Source: Syngnathus acus (taxonomy: Eukaryota > Chordata > Actinopteri > Syngnathiformes > Syngnathidae). From it: a stretch of 64,000 nucleotides of DNA. The stretch is from the NCBI RefSeq assembly GCF_901709675.1, contig NC_051105.1, positions 6,811,104 through 6,875,103 on the forward strand. Reading direction: 5' to 3'. Every line of letters starts with the position of its first letter. Position 1 is the stretch's first letter. The notes beneath the pieces were generated by a model. It had not been told where the DNA came from. It did no database searches and saw only the letters and a list, made by a program, of their open reading frames with translations. The position numbers and the translations under genes were made by a program. Below, piece by piece: positions 37,357 through 49,700 of this stretch.

Positions 37357-38683
37357 GCAATAAACCGACAATAGCAAAGTGCCTCTTTAAAGGTCACAAT
37401 GGCAACTATTGGACAGATGAACAGAAAAAAGAAATAAATAAAAAAACGAACAATAGTGATATAAAAATACATCACCGAGCATCACGGGCTGAACTGAAAA
37501 CATCACCACAAACTATTTTGGATAGCTAAATGTGGAGCCGGCAAACAGTCGACACATGCAGCCCTCACAAAGGCAGCTACGACACCGTCTCAAAGGGACC
37601 CCAAGGGATGGTACTCATTATTATCGTCATTGTTATTAATAGGATTATTACTACAAAAACACCAGTCAGAACGCGCGTCTTTACAGCTCCAGCAACAGTG
37701 GGGGTCCTTCCCTTCCCGGCCACGGGGACAACATGGGGGAATGTGAAATGCAGGTGGTTGGGGAGCAGGAGTACACGGCAAAAAAAAAAAGTCATTGAAA
37801 TTTAATAAGGCGATGTTACAAAGCACCTTGCAAATCTCCACACGGCAGCTTACATGCACACCAACAAGGAAAAGCAGTGTGTGTTCCAGTCTTGTATGAT
37901 AATATACATACTGGATGTGTGCGCGTAAAAAAAAAAGTACTTTGGTTTCATGAAAATGGAGGCCATTGTGGAACAGTAACATTGTTCTAATGGGATTGGA
38001 TGTGAAGCTGCCGATGTGGGAGGCTTGGATGAACGCAGCATTATGTCCACGTCAATGATATTGGTCCTGCGCTAAAAATCAGCAAATGTAAAAAGAATAA
38101 GATGTCCCAATTTAGTAGGATTTGGTACGAACATGATGCAGCTTAAAATATATATATGTATATATAGTATACCTAAGTACTAAGTAGTATGTGTAAGCAA
38201 GATCCAGCTGCCACCGCACTGCCAAGCTGTACCAACACAGTATATACAGTCAAATTGTTTTACAATACTGAACTATACTTACAATTTCTGCGTCTACAAA
38301 GCAAAGCGCGGAGAGTCTCTGTTGCTGAAATGCAGTCAGTGAATACAGTGCGATCGTTCATTGCCATAACCACTCTCTTCTTTCCCTCTTTGTCGTATTC
38401 CGTTCCTTCCTTGACAACCGCACCGTGATTTAGTGGTTCGATAAGAAATACAGTTGCTTGGTCTGGTTTGAGTCAGCGACTGGCGTGGGGCCGCATCGAC
38501 TTGTTGCCGAGAGTTGTCCGGTGTCATTGCTAGGATTCCACAGAGCCAACTTGTCGTACCATTTCCTACTAAATTCTTGTGACACAACACTGTACAGGAT
38601 TGTGAGCCGTTATCTCCAAATGGTAGATTTCTTCATACAAATCACATTTGGATGTACATACCTTTAGTTGGACAGCGTCAATA

Positions 38684-38859
38684 TACAGGGGATCCTCAGT
38701 TTATGACAGTTCTACCAAAAAAACAAACAAAACAAAAAACCTAAGCTATAATGCAGTGTTAGGTTTCAATTATAATCAATGTTTGTATGAAAAATACTTC
38801 TAGGCCATAAATATAAAACACATTTTGCCTGGCCCGTCATATAAAGAGGACCCCCTGTA
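38684..38859. mobile_element. 176-bp MITE-like element in the igsf3 3' UTR
   Basis: The left end TACAGGGGATCCTC and the right end GAGGACCCCCTGTA are near-perfect inverted repeats, bounded by TA. It shares a 20-bp identical block (38801-38820, TAGGCCATAAATATAAAACA) with the repeat at 49473-49640. TA-flanked TACAGGGGGTCCTC ends are frequent in fish genomes. No coding capacity. Confidence 0.7.
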
Positions 38860-38880
38860 TTAAGAAATATTACATGGTGT

Positions 38881-38917
38881 GGTGGTGGTGGGGAGGGGGG
38901 GGTAGTGGAAAGGGGGT
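38881..38917 (+). repeat. G-rich tract
   Basis: GGTGGTGGTGGGGAGGGGGG, followed by GGTAG and a further GGGGG, holds several G runs that could form a quadruplex in plus-strand DNA. In the igsf3 transcript (minus strand) it would be a C-rich tract in the 3' UTR. Confidence 0.6.
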
Positions 38918-40466
38918 GCTTGTTAAATGACAGGGCTCAAGAAGTCCACTGGGAATTTGGGGCGGCGCTCTGTCACACAAACACGACGCTCAGGAGAGTT
39001 CCAAGTTTACAAAACATCTAAAATGTCTCCTGCGGTTTTGTCATGCAATATACATGTTGACACGACTGAGACGACAAAGTTGGAGGAAAGGCGGGGGGGG
39101 TTCTATTTCTACCCCCCCTCCTTTTCGTTTTAGGTCCAGTCTGGCAGTGAAAAGGTTCGAGTCTCAGTTTGTTTCCGTCTCTTCTAGGGACGGCGATTTT
39201 TTTTCCCCCTTCTGCCTCATGCCCGTTGAGCCACCTTAGAGGGGAAAAAAATACAGGCAAAAAAAAATCATTCTGAGGCGAAGCATCACAAAAAAAACTT
39301 GGAAGTGAGCAAGAAGCGTTTTTTTTGTTATTCTTTTCTGAATGTACACTTAAAGCCACAAGTCATTTTTGTCCTCGCTGCATTGTGTTGTAACACTGAC
39401 TCACTCTCAATTCATTTGGTGCGAAATGGAGCAGCTTTGAGCACATGGTCGCCATCAAACAAGCCTACTGGCATCAGTTGCCAGGCAACTGAAGCAGCCG
39501 AGATTCTCAAAGCAAAAAAAAAAACAGCTATGCAAACAAGGTATAAAACAATAAATAGAAAACTCTTTAAAACAAACACATTTCTCACCACCCACGTATT
39601 TGTGTGTTACAATATCTACACACTACTTCCATTCAGACAGATGCGAGCTTTTTTTTCTTTCTTTTCTATCAATGTAAAAAGTCCGTTTTCACATCTCTTT
39701 TGAAGACAAAAGTATGGAACGAATTGAAAGGAAATGTGCTAGATCTTCATTTCAGTCTCTCAATCCCACCGAGTAATTTTCAATTGAAAGGAGCCTATAA
39801 ACATCCACAGCAGGAGGTAAGCGGACGCGTTTACTAGCCGCCTTAGGACCAATCAGCTTTTTACACCACAAGAGTGGGAATAAGGTCTTGGCAAACGATG
39901 CAGAAGATCCTCAGCAGGACGTAGAGTAGGAGATGCTTGTTTGCTCGCAGTGTGCGTGTGGCAGTGTGGAAGTAGAAAAGTGGTGCGCCGGGACTTGCTT
40001 GTGGGCCAAATTCTTAGCAGGGCCAGGTGGACCTTTCCTTTGTCTCTCCGCGAGGCTGCCAAGTCACCAGCTATGGAGTCAGTGGGCTCGGAGCATCGCC
40101 ATGGCAACCAACTTAGTAGGCCAGGCTGCTCTTGGATCGGGACCGTCGAGAGATTTTTTTTTCTTTTCGGGTTGGGGAGTCATCCAATCAATGCTTAGAG
40201 TTCCCTCTCTTAGGTGTGCTGATTTTTTTGTTCTCCTTTATGAAAATGAGACCACTATTTAGGATAGCTGAATCAAACGCAGCACTGACACACACGAAAA
40301 ATGACAACGCCGCTCACTCACACACTCAAACACACACGGAGGGGAAAAAAAAAAAAGAGGCAGCCGATCTACTGATGGATCAAGACAGCAGTGAACGACA
40401 GGGAATCCCGGAAGCGACGTCCTGATCTGCTCCCCTCGTGTGACGGCCGACGCGGCGGCTGGAGCG

Positions 40467-40717
40467 CTAATCCACGGAGCCGGGGTGCAGGCTGAGCGCG
40501 GGCGGGTCCAGGCAGGTGGGCGAGTAACTGAGGTGCGGTTCCTTGATCCACAGGAGGGGGGCGCCGTTCTTGCCCTCCTGGCTCTTGCTGTTGTTGCGGC
40601 TCTTGAAGCGCACCAGGAGCAGGGCGATGAGGAGGATGCCGAAGATGGGGAACGGGTAGAAGAAGACAAAGTAGAAAAGCGCGTCGTTGGCGCACACCAC
40701 CGACTTGACGGTGGACT
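40467..40717 (-). CDS. igsf3: igsf3 terminal exon: transmembrane helix and cytoplasmic tail
   Basis: Begins after the acceptor CACAG (minus strand) with the split codon G|AG and ends at TAG (40467-40469). It encodes 83 residues: a short stalk, a hydrophobic helix at about residues 13-36 (FYFVFFYPFPIFGILLIALL), the basic stop-transfer RFKSR, and a roughly 45-residue tail with GKNGAPLLWIKEPHLSYSPT near its middle, ending HPGSVD. This tail is the most distinctive evidence for IGSF3. The tail Tyr and Ser residues are possible phosphosites. Confidence 0.93.
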
Positions 40718-43700
40718 CTGTGGACAGAAACACATGGCGACATGAGGTCATTTCATTGGTGTGTGTAGACATTTTATATCATCTGGAATTGGGTCAGAAT
40801 AAAGACCGGAACTGGTCACATGTAGCTTTCAGGTAGAGCTGTCTAAATGAATTGACAATCGGTCATTAAATTAATCGGCAACTATTTGAATATATCTATA
40901 TATAATAGTGTTATTTTCTTGTTTGCCAAATAATCGAGAGGAAAGGAGGAAAAGGGTTTTGTAATACACTTTCATGCAAAATAAAATTGTATCCGATTAT
41001 TCGATTAATTGATGGAATAATCAATTAAATCATCAATTGTAAAAATATTCTAGAGCGACAGCCCCGCTTTGCCCTTGACCTGTACCATGGAAGTTTAGTA
41101 AAACAACCATTGCTTCAATAATGAGCAAATTTTCAGAGTCTCTCGTATAACAGAAAAGGTCAGAACCACATCAAAAGATGTCCAGTTCTATGCCTCTCTA
41201 TTGACACCATCTGGAAAAGTAGTCCGTCCTTCCATACAACAAAAATGCGCATCATTTTATTTAAATCCTTTACATTACGGCAACTGGACAAATATCAACT
41301 ATTATCTAAAATACTGTTTGAGTCGGTGCCATCTGTGATGGAGGAGGAGCACACTAAACGTCTCTCGGGTCTCATGGTTGGAGATTTTCAACCTAGGACT
41401 CTGTGACAAATGGTGTCACAAGTGGGGTACGAGGCCATCTGTGCGTGCCCAGTTTGAAGGACGCTTTGGATGGGTGGCTCATTTGCAACAGACTCCAGAG
41501 ATGAATGAAGCACTAGGATGATTGCAATGTGTGTTGGGAATGATCCAGATTCTTTCTAGAAAGGGGACATAGAGACAAAGAAAGTCACCTTGTTGGAGTA
41601 CGTTGACCGTAATGAAGCCAGAGTTGTTGGTGGCCAGGCGGTACCAAGCGTTGCGAGGGTTGAGCAGCCACTCCTCTACGTGGCAGTAGTAGCGCCCCCT
41701 GTCGGTCGGCCGGGCTCCCTGAATGGTCAGGCTGTACTGGTCTGAAGCGCTCCTCTCAAACTGCAGGCGGGAGTTAGGCCCCGCCTCCTCTCTGGGGCTG
41801 CAGTTGCCATTCCCGAAGATGGCGTCGTGGCCGATGGAGAACACGCATTCCTGCTCTTCTACCGTCGACAACTCGTCGTCGTCGTCCTCGGGTCGCTCCA
41901 CGTACCAGGACACGGAGAAGCGGGAGTATCGGGAGGACTGCGAGGGGATGTTGCAGCCCAGGCGGATTGAGCCGGACTCTGGGACGGTCACGTTTGACTC
42001 CGTCTCCTCGACCTGAAGTCGGGCCTCTGAAACGATACACAGGATCAGTTGTCGACTTTCTGCCTTGTTGGATATTGACTAGTTGTTGCATTTGCAACGT
42101 TGACGTTTGAGTGTTAAATAAAAATAAAAATCAAGACAATTATATGAAATGTATTTCGAAAAACTTTCTCTTTGCAGGGGCAACACGTGACGAGATTAAG
42201 TTTGAATAACAACTGTAGAGTTGCAAAATTTGGAAACAGACTAAAAAGATGTCACAAAAGCATCACGCAAGACCACATAACACATCATAGAAGAGGAACT
42301 TCTTGTGAAGTCGCTCAAGCTCAGCACATGCAAATTCATCAAACCCATTATTTGCTGGGAGAAAATTGCTTAAATCCATCTGAGAACTTCTCCTTCTGAT
42401 AATGAATAAAGTATATGCTATTTATTTTATCATGTCTACTCATTAGTGATAAACCAAGCAACCAACAAACACTACAAGATCAAAGCTGACAAATCCAAAA
42501 TGTTTATCACACAATTCATGTGACGTTAATTGATCATTAAAGATCTATGATTTTTGCATCATGAATAAATGACCATCGACATGCGTGTACGCATTTTTGA
42601 TTAAATGTTAATAAATGAATGCGAGGTACACATAGACACCAAATATAAGGTCGCCTATACCGCAATGTATTCTCGTAGGGTGAGATTCGTCTTGCTGCTG
42701 GAGCCCAATTAGTTGTAGCAGCTTCACATAAATCACTTTTTTGTTGGGTGACCAGTTTTTTTTTTTTTCCTTCGCCGTCTTCAATTCCTTGAACTAATGC
42801 TGCATTGATGATTGCACTTAACGTTATAAACAGGACATCTAGAGATAAAAGTTCTGAGCGGCCAAATAAAAAATCTTGGAATCTAGTCAGACAAGAAAAT
42901 GGGTTATTTGAACATCTTGTTTATTTGGCGGCAACAGAGGTTATTTGGAGGTTTTTCTTTGGCAATAAGCAAAGAAAGGGGCAGTAAAGTTTTTTTTTTC
43001 TCTCAACACAAACCTTACAGATTTCCCTGAGGGACTACATCTTACTTTGGGGTTGGCAAGGCATGAATGCACGATGCCTTTGAGTGCTTTTGGACACTTC
43101 TTGTGACCTGATGAGAAAGCTTCTGTGTGGTGCCTGACAGCTGTCGTGGCTTCAAACCATTTGGTGCCAGCTGATCTCTTCTGCGGATTTGACTGCTGTC
43201 AGGATATTGAGCTGCTTGTTATCAACGCTACTGGCTGGCGGCTATTAGCACCCAGGCAAGAGCAGGAAATGAGATGAGGCCTTTTTATACTGTGCATTGC
43301 AAGCAAAGGTTGGGAGGGTTTGTTATGGTGGCACAGTCCTTTGATTCAGTGCATTTAAAGTATGGATCTCGATCTGTCTGTGAATTGGATAAATTGGATC
43401 ATGTATAAATGACGTGAAGTAAATCTTCCAAAAACAAATGTATAGTGGTCTCTCAAATCTCAAAGCCTCTGGCAGGACCCGAGTTGACCCAGCATGCACT
43501 CACTGGACATTTCATTAGGGCACGCCTGCCTTCAAAAAGTAATATGCTCAGTTTTGATTAACTGTCCAAGAGGTATTCATTTTACAATACATTTGGTATT
43601 GGTGTTATTTGTACTCTACTGCTGCCTGCAATATTGTGGCCATGTTCACCACGAGAAAAAAAAAAAAAAAGGCCCTCTTTGAATCGCTTTTTTTTTTTTT

Positions 43701-46700
43701 TTGGACCCAAAATAATTGCCTTCTGGGCAGACTAGCATGCTTGGAAAAATAACCAATTTGCAGAACTCGGCCTATCCTGGTTAAAATATGAAGTTTTAGG
43801 GGTACATAACATAAGCCAACACACATAAAAAACTGAACCCTTTCATTTACATGACACTGAATCCATGAAAAGGAAAAAAAGCATCATAATAGAAGAAAGT
43901 GGACTTTTGGCCCACCTTGAGTTCTGTTACAAACACACGCATTCAGTTATAATGGAACCAAATAAAACTAACTTGTGTTCTGTGCACAAAAATAAATATG
44001 GAGGCTGGATGACTTTGAATTAGACATATCTCCCATGGAATGGAAATGACTCTAAAAATATTAAGTCTAATAAAGTGACAGCTGGTTCCTCCTCCTAAAA
44101 GAAGCACCTTGTTAAAGACACTGACCTGGCTGTCTAACCAGAACCTCGGTGAACCCGGACTTGTCCCGCGAGAGACGGTACCAGGCGCCATCTGGGTCAC
44201 TCAGCCACTCCTCCACCAGACAGTAGTACGTCCCCGAGTCGCCACTCTCCGCTCTGTTCAGGGTCAGCGCGTAGTTGCGAGGGGAAAGCCTCTCGGCTTG
44301 CACGCGGCGTCGCAGCCTCTCCTCGTCGGCGTACGTGCCGTACTCCAGGGCGCCAGATCGCTCGATTCGCAGCAGGAGCTCGTCGGCTTCCGATCCCGCT
44401 GCGGCGCGTCTCACGTACCACAGAACGGCGTGGTGGGAGTCCGGACTGGTCTGCGAGGTGATGGAGCAATTGATCCGGACTCGACTGTCCTCCAGGTTGA
44501 CCAGAGACTGGTTCTTCTTTTGCACTTGGAGCTTGCTATCTGTAAAACAAATTAAAAAAAGGAATTAAGAATTGGTTCGGGGGTTGAGGTGGTGTTCACT
44601 CTTGCCTCACCCACACATTTGTTTTACACTGTGCACAAACAAATTGAGGAATGTCAAGTTACCATCTTGCAAAAAACATCCTTGATCAGCGGCAATATTT
44701 AACAGCTTCTTACGCCTCCACAAAGTCTGAAATGTCATGTTATTCTTTAATCTTAGCCACGAATAAACAACGCTGAAAAGGATGACCTCCTCCGCCGCAA
44801 GTTATTATCAACAAATTCAAAACAGCCTGCTGCCGAGTTTTCTGCGCGATGGCGGGGAGGTGACACGCCGACGCTGAGAGTAAGAGAACACGAGAAATGT
44901 CAAAGTTCCCGAGGCTGCTGAAGTCAAGGTAGAAAGATAGAAAGAAAAATGTGACAAAAGGCACTTGAGTGCATAGGTGGGGAAGCTTTTGTAAGAGGAG
45001 CGAACGCAGGCATGATTTAGACAAGGAGCGAGGCCAGGCTGTCTGTCAAAGTGTCACCATTCACAGGGTGGGTGGGAGGTAGGGAGAAAGGACACCATGT
45101 CAATGTTGTGACATGATTGGTCACAGTAATATTAGCAACAGGATGGAATAAACTACAGATACCTTACGATGCATATTATTCAAATTAAAACCTCTGGCAG
45201 TACCTGTCAATCAAAGCCAAGCATCTATTCTTGTTTTGGATCTCATTGGAATGAGATGTACGTAATAATATTGCGCATGAAATAAATACAAAATACAACC
45301 AGTAGTCAACATTGTGCAATGTGTAGCCATCATCAATATGGTATTAAAGTTAAATACTTGTTCAAGCACGCTCCAAATGATTGGCCGATATTATCGAGCC
45401 TCTGAGTAGACATATTGATCAATAATGTGTGTGAGTTGTGGCTGTGCGTTTTCTTTCCACTAGGGGGCACAAAACAACTCCCCTGTTGGCAACAGCCGTC
45501 ATCTGACAACGGGGTACCTGGAGATGGACAGAATTCTTGCTGCCACTGAAAAGCTTTCTTTTAACCTTTTGAATGTTTTCTTCACTTAACCGTGGCAAGC
45601 CAATCAACCACCGGAGGAGGCTAATCACACAGTCGTAGAAGACAGAGAATGCTTAAAAGGTTTGACACAAAAAAGGCTAAAAAAAAACACTTCCATCAAG
45701 TACACTAACAATGAACAGATTAGGCAATTCATTTCTGCCTTTTAAAGTCAATGCGTTTCCATATTCTTTAATTAGCCACTTTGGTTGTTTAATTTATCCG
45801 CCATGGTTATTTAAAAACTAAATAGATAAAAAGGATAAACAATGAAGTCGGCTTACTCTGTATGACTCTTCCAATTGTATACCAATTTTAGAACCCCCTG
45901 TATACATTTATCTTGCATTAATGCAAAGATAATATAGTCTGTATAGATGGATGCAATTAGCCAATCATTGCAGCAGAGACAAATGATTTTAATACGACTA
46001 ATTACCGTTGTTCCAGTGCTTAAGACTTGCGCTAATATTGCTGTTACCTGATTTAGCTTTGCACAGCTCAGTATGATGCAGTGCTGCTCTGCACCGCAAT
46101 AAAAATTACAACCACAATAAGAAAGCCAACCAATACGTCTCATCAAATAAAAATGATTTCTGGAAATTATGAATTTTTGTTAGTTTGCTCACCAAAATTT
46201 TGCAGGCAAGCTTTCCATGCCTAATCGTTGAAAAACATACTAAATAATATATTGATCATTTGGATTCCAGTTGAATATAAACATCCATGACAGTGAATGC
46301 ATTTAGCAAGATACGCAAAGTTTTAACAAGAAATCCTAATTAAGGATGGGATCCTGCATTCGTCTTCATTGCCACGGCATCTGCATGCGTCCCAGATAGA
46401 AAACCTCATCTCCACAGAAATGATTGCAAGAACCCTGAAGAATCCTGGCAATCATTTCTTTTGCAAGGAGAATTACCTCCGAACCTTCAAAAGGAGAGCC
46501 ATGCAAGATTGAGTTGGCACAAGAGTGGGGGGAGAAAAAAAAAAAAGTTCAAGTTTGAATCCATAGCCAGGAGAAAAGGAGATTGAAACACATGAGCTGT
46601 ATAGCAGTGTTTACAGAAATGTCTTTTCAAAGACAAAATATGCTAATTATTCAAGCCCTATTAAGAAGCGTGACCGGCTATTACAAGTTGTTATAATTAA

Positions 46701-49700
46701 GCATTCGCTCAAGCAGAGGCGGGACAGAAGAGCCACAAACAAGCCGGGGTGAGCGAGAGACGCAATAAAGCAAAAATGTGTCTCTCTCCCGTTGCAAAAC
46801 AACCTTCACGTCTCCCCCTAGAATAGTCTGGCAGTGAAACGCGACATTAAGCGAGCAGCGACTTCACAGAGCAGCCGCTAGCCTCGTCCATTCCCACAGA
46901 GATCGCCACGTTTCTGCATCGCACTTTATGTTGCGCGGGAAAACACACTAAAGCGATCCATACGATCCGACTACAGTAAGTGGAAGTGAATGTGCCATTG
47001 ATTAGGACCGGAGCAGTTTGTGGGTGGGTAAAGAGCAAAGAGCCAGTTCAATCACAAAGTAACAAGCCAGGCGTCATCTACATGCCTTCCCTCGGCAGAG
47101 AGCGGAGTTTGCATCGGCGGCGTTCACTTAATGAGGCTCCGGGGGATGTCATCAAAATGGGATTGTCAACATTTCCTCTGTTACGCTTGAAGTCGGCATT
47201 CAAACTTCAAGTACGGGTTCTTGCGCTCACCTGTTTTGTCACCTACGCCAAGGGGCTTGTGTTCTCATTGAGGTTGGTTTGTCGTTTAGTTTAGAATTAC
47301 ACACACAAACGCACACTTAAAAAAGAACTTCCACTTTATCCAAATTCAAAAAATTACACCGGGGGTGTCCAAACTTCGGCCCATGGTCCAATTGTGGCCC
47401 ACGGGCCGAAGTTTTGACACCCCTGTTAAATACGTATACCATCGAAATAAGCATTGCTGATTACTAATGCCGTCGCTCTACTCTCATCCTGTGCGATGCA
47501 AAGATAAACGTTCACCCACATCGCCCGCTCTTTTCTGCGGCCCACTGGAAAGTTTTGCAGCTCAGCGGTCATTAAGTACATATTAGGCGAGTATATCTAA
47601 ATAAGAGCCGAAGCGTTCACGGGAGACCTACCGGCACCTCTGGAAGAGTACTTTAGGTGCCATCCATATTAATGAGCACAGGTGAGGCTTCTGGAATATT
47701 CATGAAGCTGCTGTCAGGTGATTAGACAGAACTTGATCAGGAGACACATAAATCATAGTAACAGCCAGAAAGCGGGAAGGTGATGGCTGGTCAAAAGTGT
47801 TTTGACGAAAGGGAGAAATAGGAGATAAGCCTATCCGGTATTAAAAGACTCCACGTGGAGTAGAGACGGGGATTGGAAACGAGCTCTAGCCCTTTCTCAT
47901 TTGAAGAGTCGGGCTGCATCCACTGCTTCCCAACACTTGCCCCTTCCAGTTTTGCTATTTCTTTGAAGTGAGCAGAACATTTTTCATGATTGATAGTTAT
48001 CCTCACCCTCTCCCTGCGGATTCCTCCTGTTGTTGTGCAGCCTCAAAAACAAGTGTTGTGCGGTGTTGCTTTTGGGGGTTCAATTTGCTATCCTGCTTAT
48101 TTATCAAAATTGAGCTGGAGCCTTAGTGCAAAAAATAAAAAATAAATAATACGTAGGGAGGAAAAAGAGAAGATTTTAGCTGCCATTAAAGGAGACAAAT
48201 TGGGCCCACATGGGACGGGGTTGAAATGAGGGTTCAATGAGCCAATTAGATGCTGCAATGTGCGGATTTGTGTGTGCCCTGTGTAAACTGTAATGACAGC
48301 ACGTGTCCAAGAAAAGTGCTGAGGTAGTGGAGCTGTTAGACCGCAGGAAGCACAAATGGGATACGGCCCATATCGTTAGAGCTCCATTTTGGCCCTATGA
48401 CACGTTTTAATACAATTCGCAGAGCAACAATCACACTTTTAATTAAATTTTGCTTAATCGTTGCCGTGCTTTCTCAGTAGAAGATCAAATCCCCGTGGTC
48501 TTATTTAAGTTATCTTGGCCCTGTCATGATGTTCACCCAGGTTGCCCTGGAAACCGCAGCAGCCTATGAAATGTATGGCAGCTTGTCAAAGTAAAGTTTA
48601 TGGCCAACTTTAAGTCTGCTATGAGTTGCCCGCTTAGTTATGGTCAGCGATGTGTTGAAGGATCAAACTGTGGACGATAAAAAGTAATAACCTTTTTTAC
48701 GTCGTTTGTGCTTGCATGAAGCGGTCTGGATGATTTGATCGTATGTCAAGTGTAGCTGGTGTGTGGTGTGGCATGTTGCAATCCACAGAGAAAATTACAG
48801 TCTTTCCCCGCTCATTCCTACAGTGTGAGAAAAATGGGGAATCTGACCTAAAATGGAAGTATCCTTGAATTTAGCTCTTCCTCATCTTCAAGCACACACT
48901 TTCACTGAAAAGAAGATGGACAAGATGTAAACGTGAGAATAAGATAAAATACTCTAGGGGTGGCGGTAGGATTTTGAAAAGCGGCAGACGGCCTCTACAG
49001 CTCCACTCCACAAGATTTACTGAGTCTTAATGGCAGCCTGCTCAACCTTTAGCATTAGCATTAGCACAAGCTGGGGTTAATCCGTGGCCGGGAGTCGGGA
49101 CGAGTATGACATGCCTTGATCCCCTGCGCAACATCTTATTTTGGCTGGCTGCCCCTTGCCAAAGCCACCTCATCCCAAACGCAGTAAGCCGGCCACACCA
49201 CTTGGAAAGGAAAATGAGGAATGTCAAACAGCCCCCGCTCAAACTCCCTGATGAATTGGCAGACTAATTTCTGTGCTAATGACAACAATACATTGATGAT
49301 CCCATTGTGTCAGAGGGATGTTCTATTCTTGTACTGCTGAAGACCTTCTGTATATGAGCTTGCTTTTGGGTTCTTCAATATCAACATATTTCTTTAGGTT
49401 TGTTACAGTTAAGAAGTTCACATTGACCAATAAGCAGAACAAAGTACAATAAACAAAGGAATTTCATTCCTACGGCGCAAAACTGGATTTGTATGTAAAT
49501 CAGATTGCGCCTTAGTCTATTGCTCACCGACGCTGACACAGCAGTAAAATCATAAAAACAGTCAATATTTGTCGGTAGCTAGGGAACTCCTAGGCCATAA
49601 ATATAAAACAATCAAAGGGCAATCCGCGCATTGTTCGTAACTTGAAAATATTATACGCCGGTACCCTCCTATGCAGTTGGACTCTTCATCTATCATTCTG

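Larger units (their letters stand above)
37335..40466 (-). other. igsf3: Probable igsf3 3' UTR (about 3.1 kb)
   Basis: This is the interval from the igsf3 stop codon at 40467-40469 down to the first AATAAA on the minus strand. It has no coding region; frames such as 39018-39359 are unremarkable. It contains a MITE (38684-38859) and a G-rich tract (38881-38917). The extent is inferred from the lone poly(A) signal, so the mature UTR could be shorter if a variant signal is used. Confidence 0.5.

Noticed and set aside
40259-40745. Several overlapping frames of 100-158 codons around the igsf3 terminal exon
   Set aside because: They are alternate-frame shadows of the GC-rich exon; only the frame ending at 40467 gives the transmembrane segment and IGSF3 tail.
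46980-47294. A 104-codon plus-strand open frame in the large igsf3 intron
   Set aside because: No family resemblance and no supporting signals; length is compatible with chance in a 10.8-kb intron.
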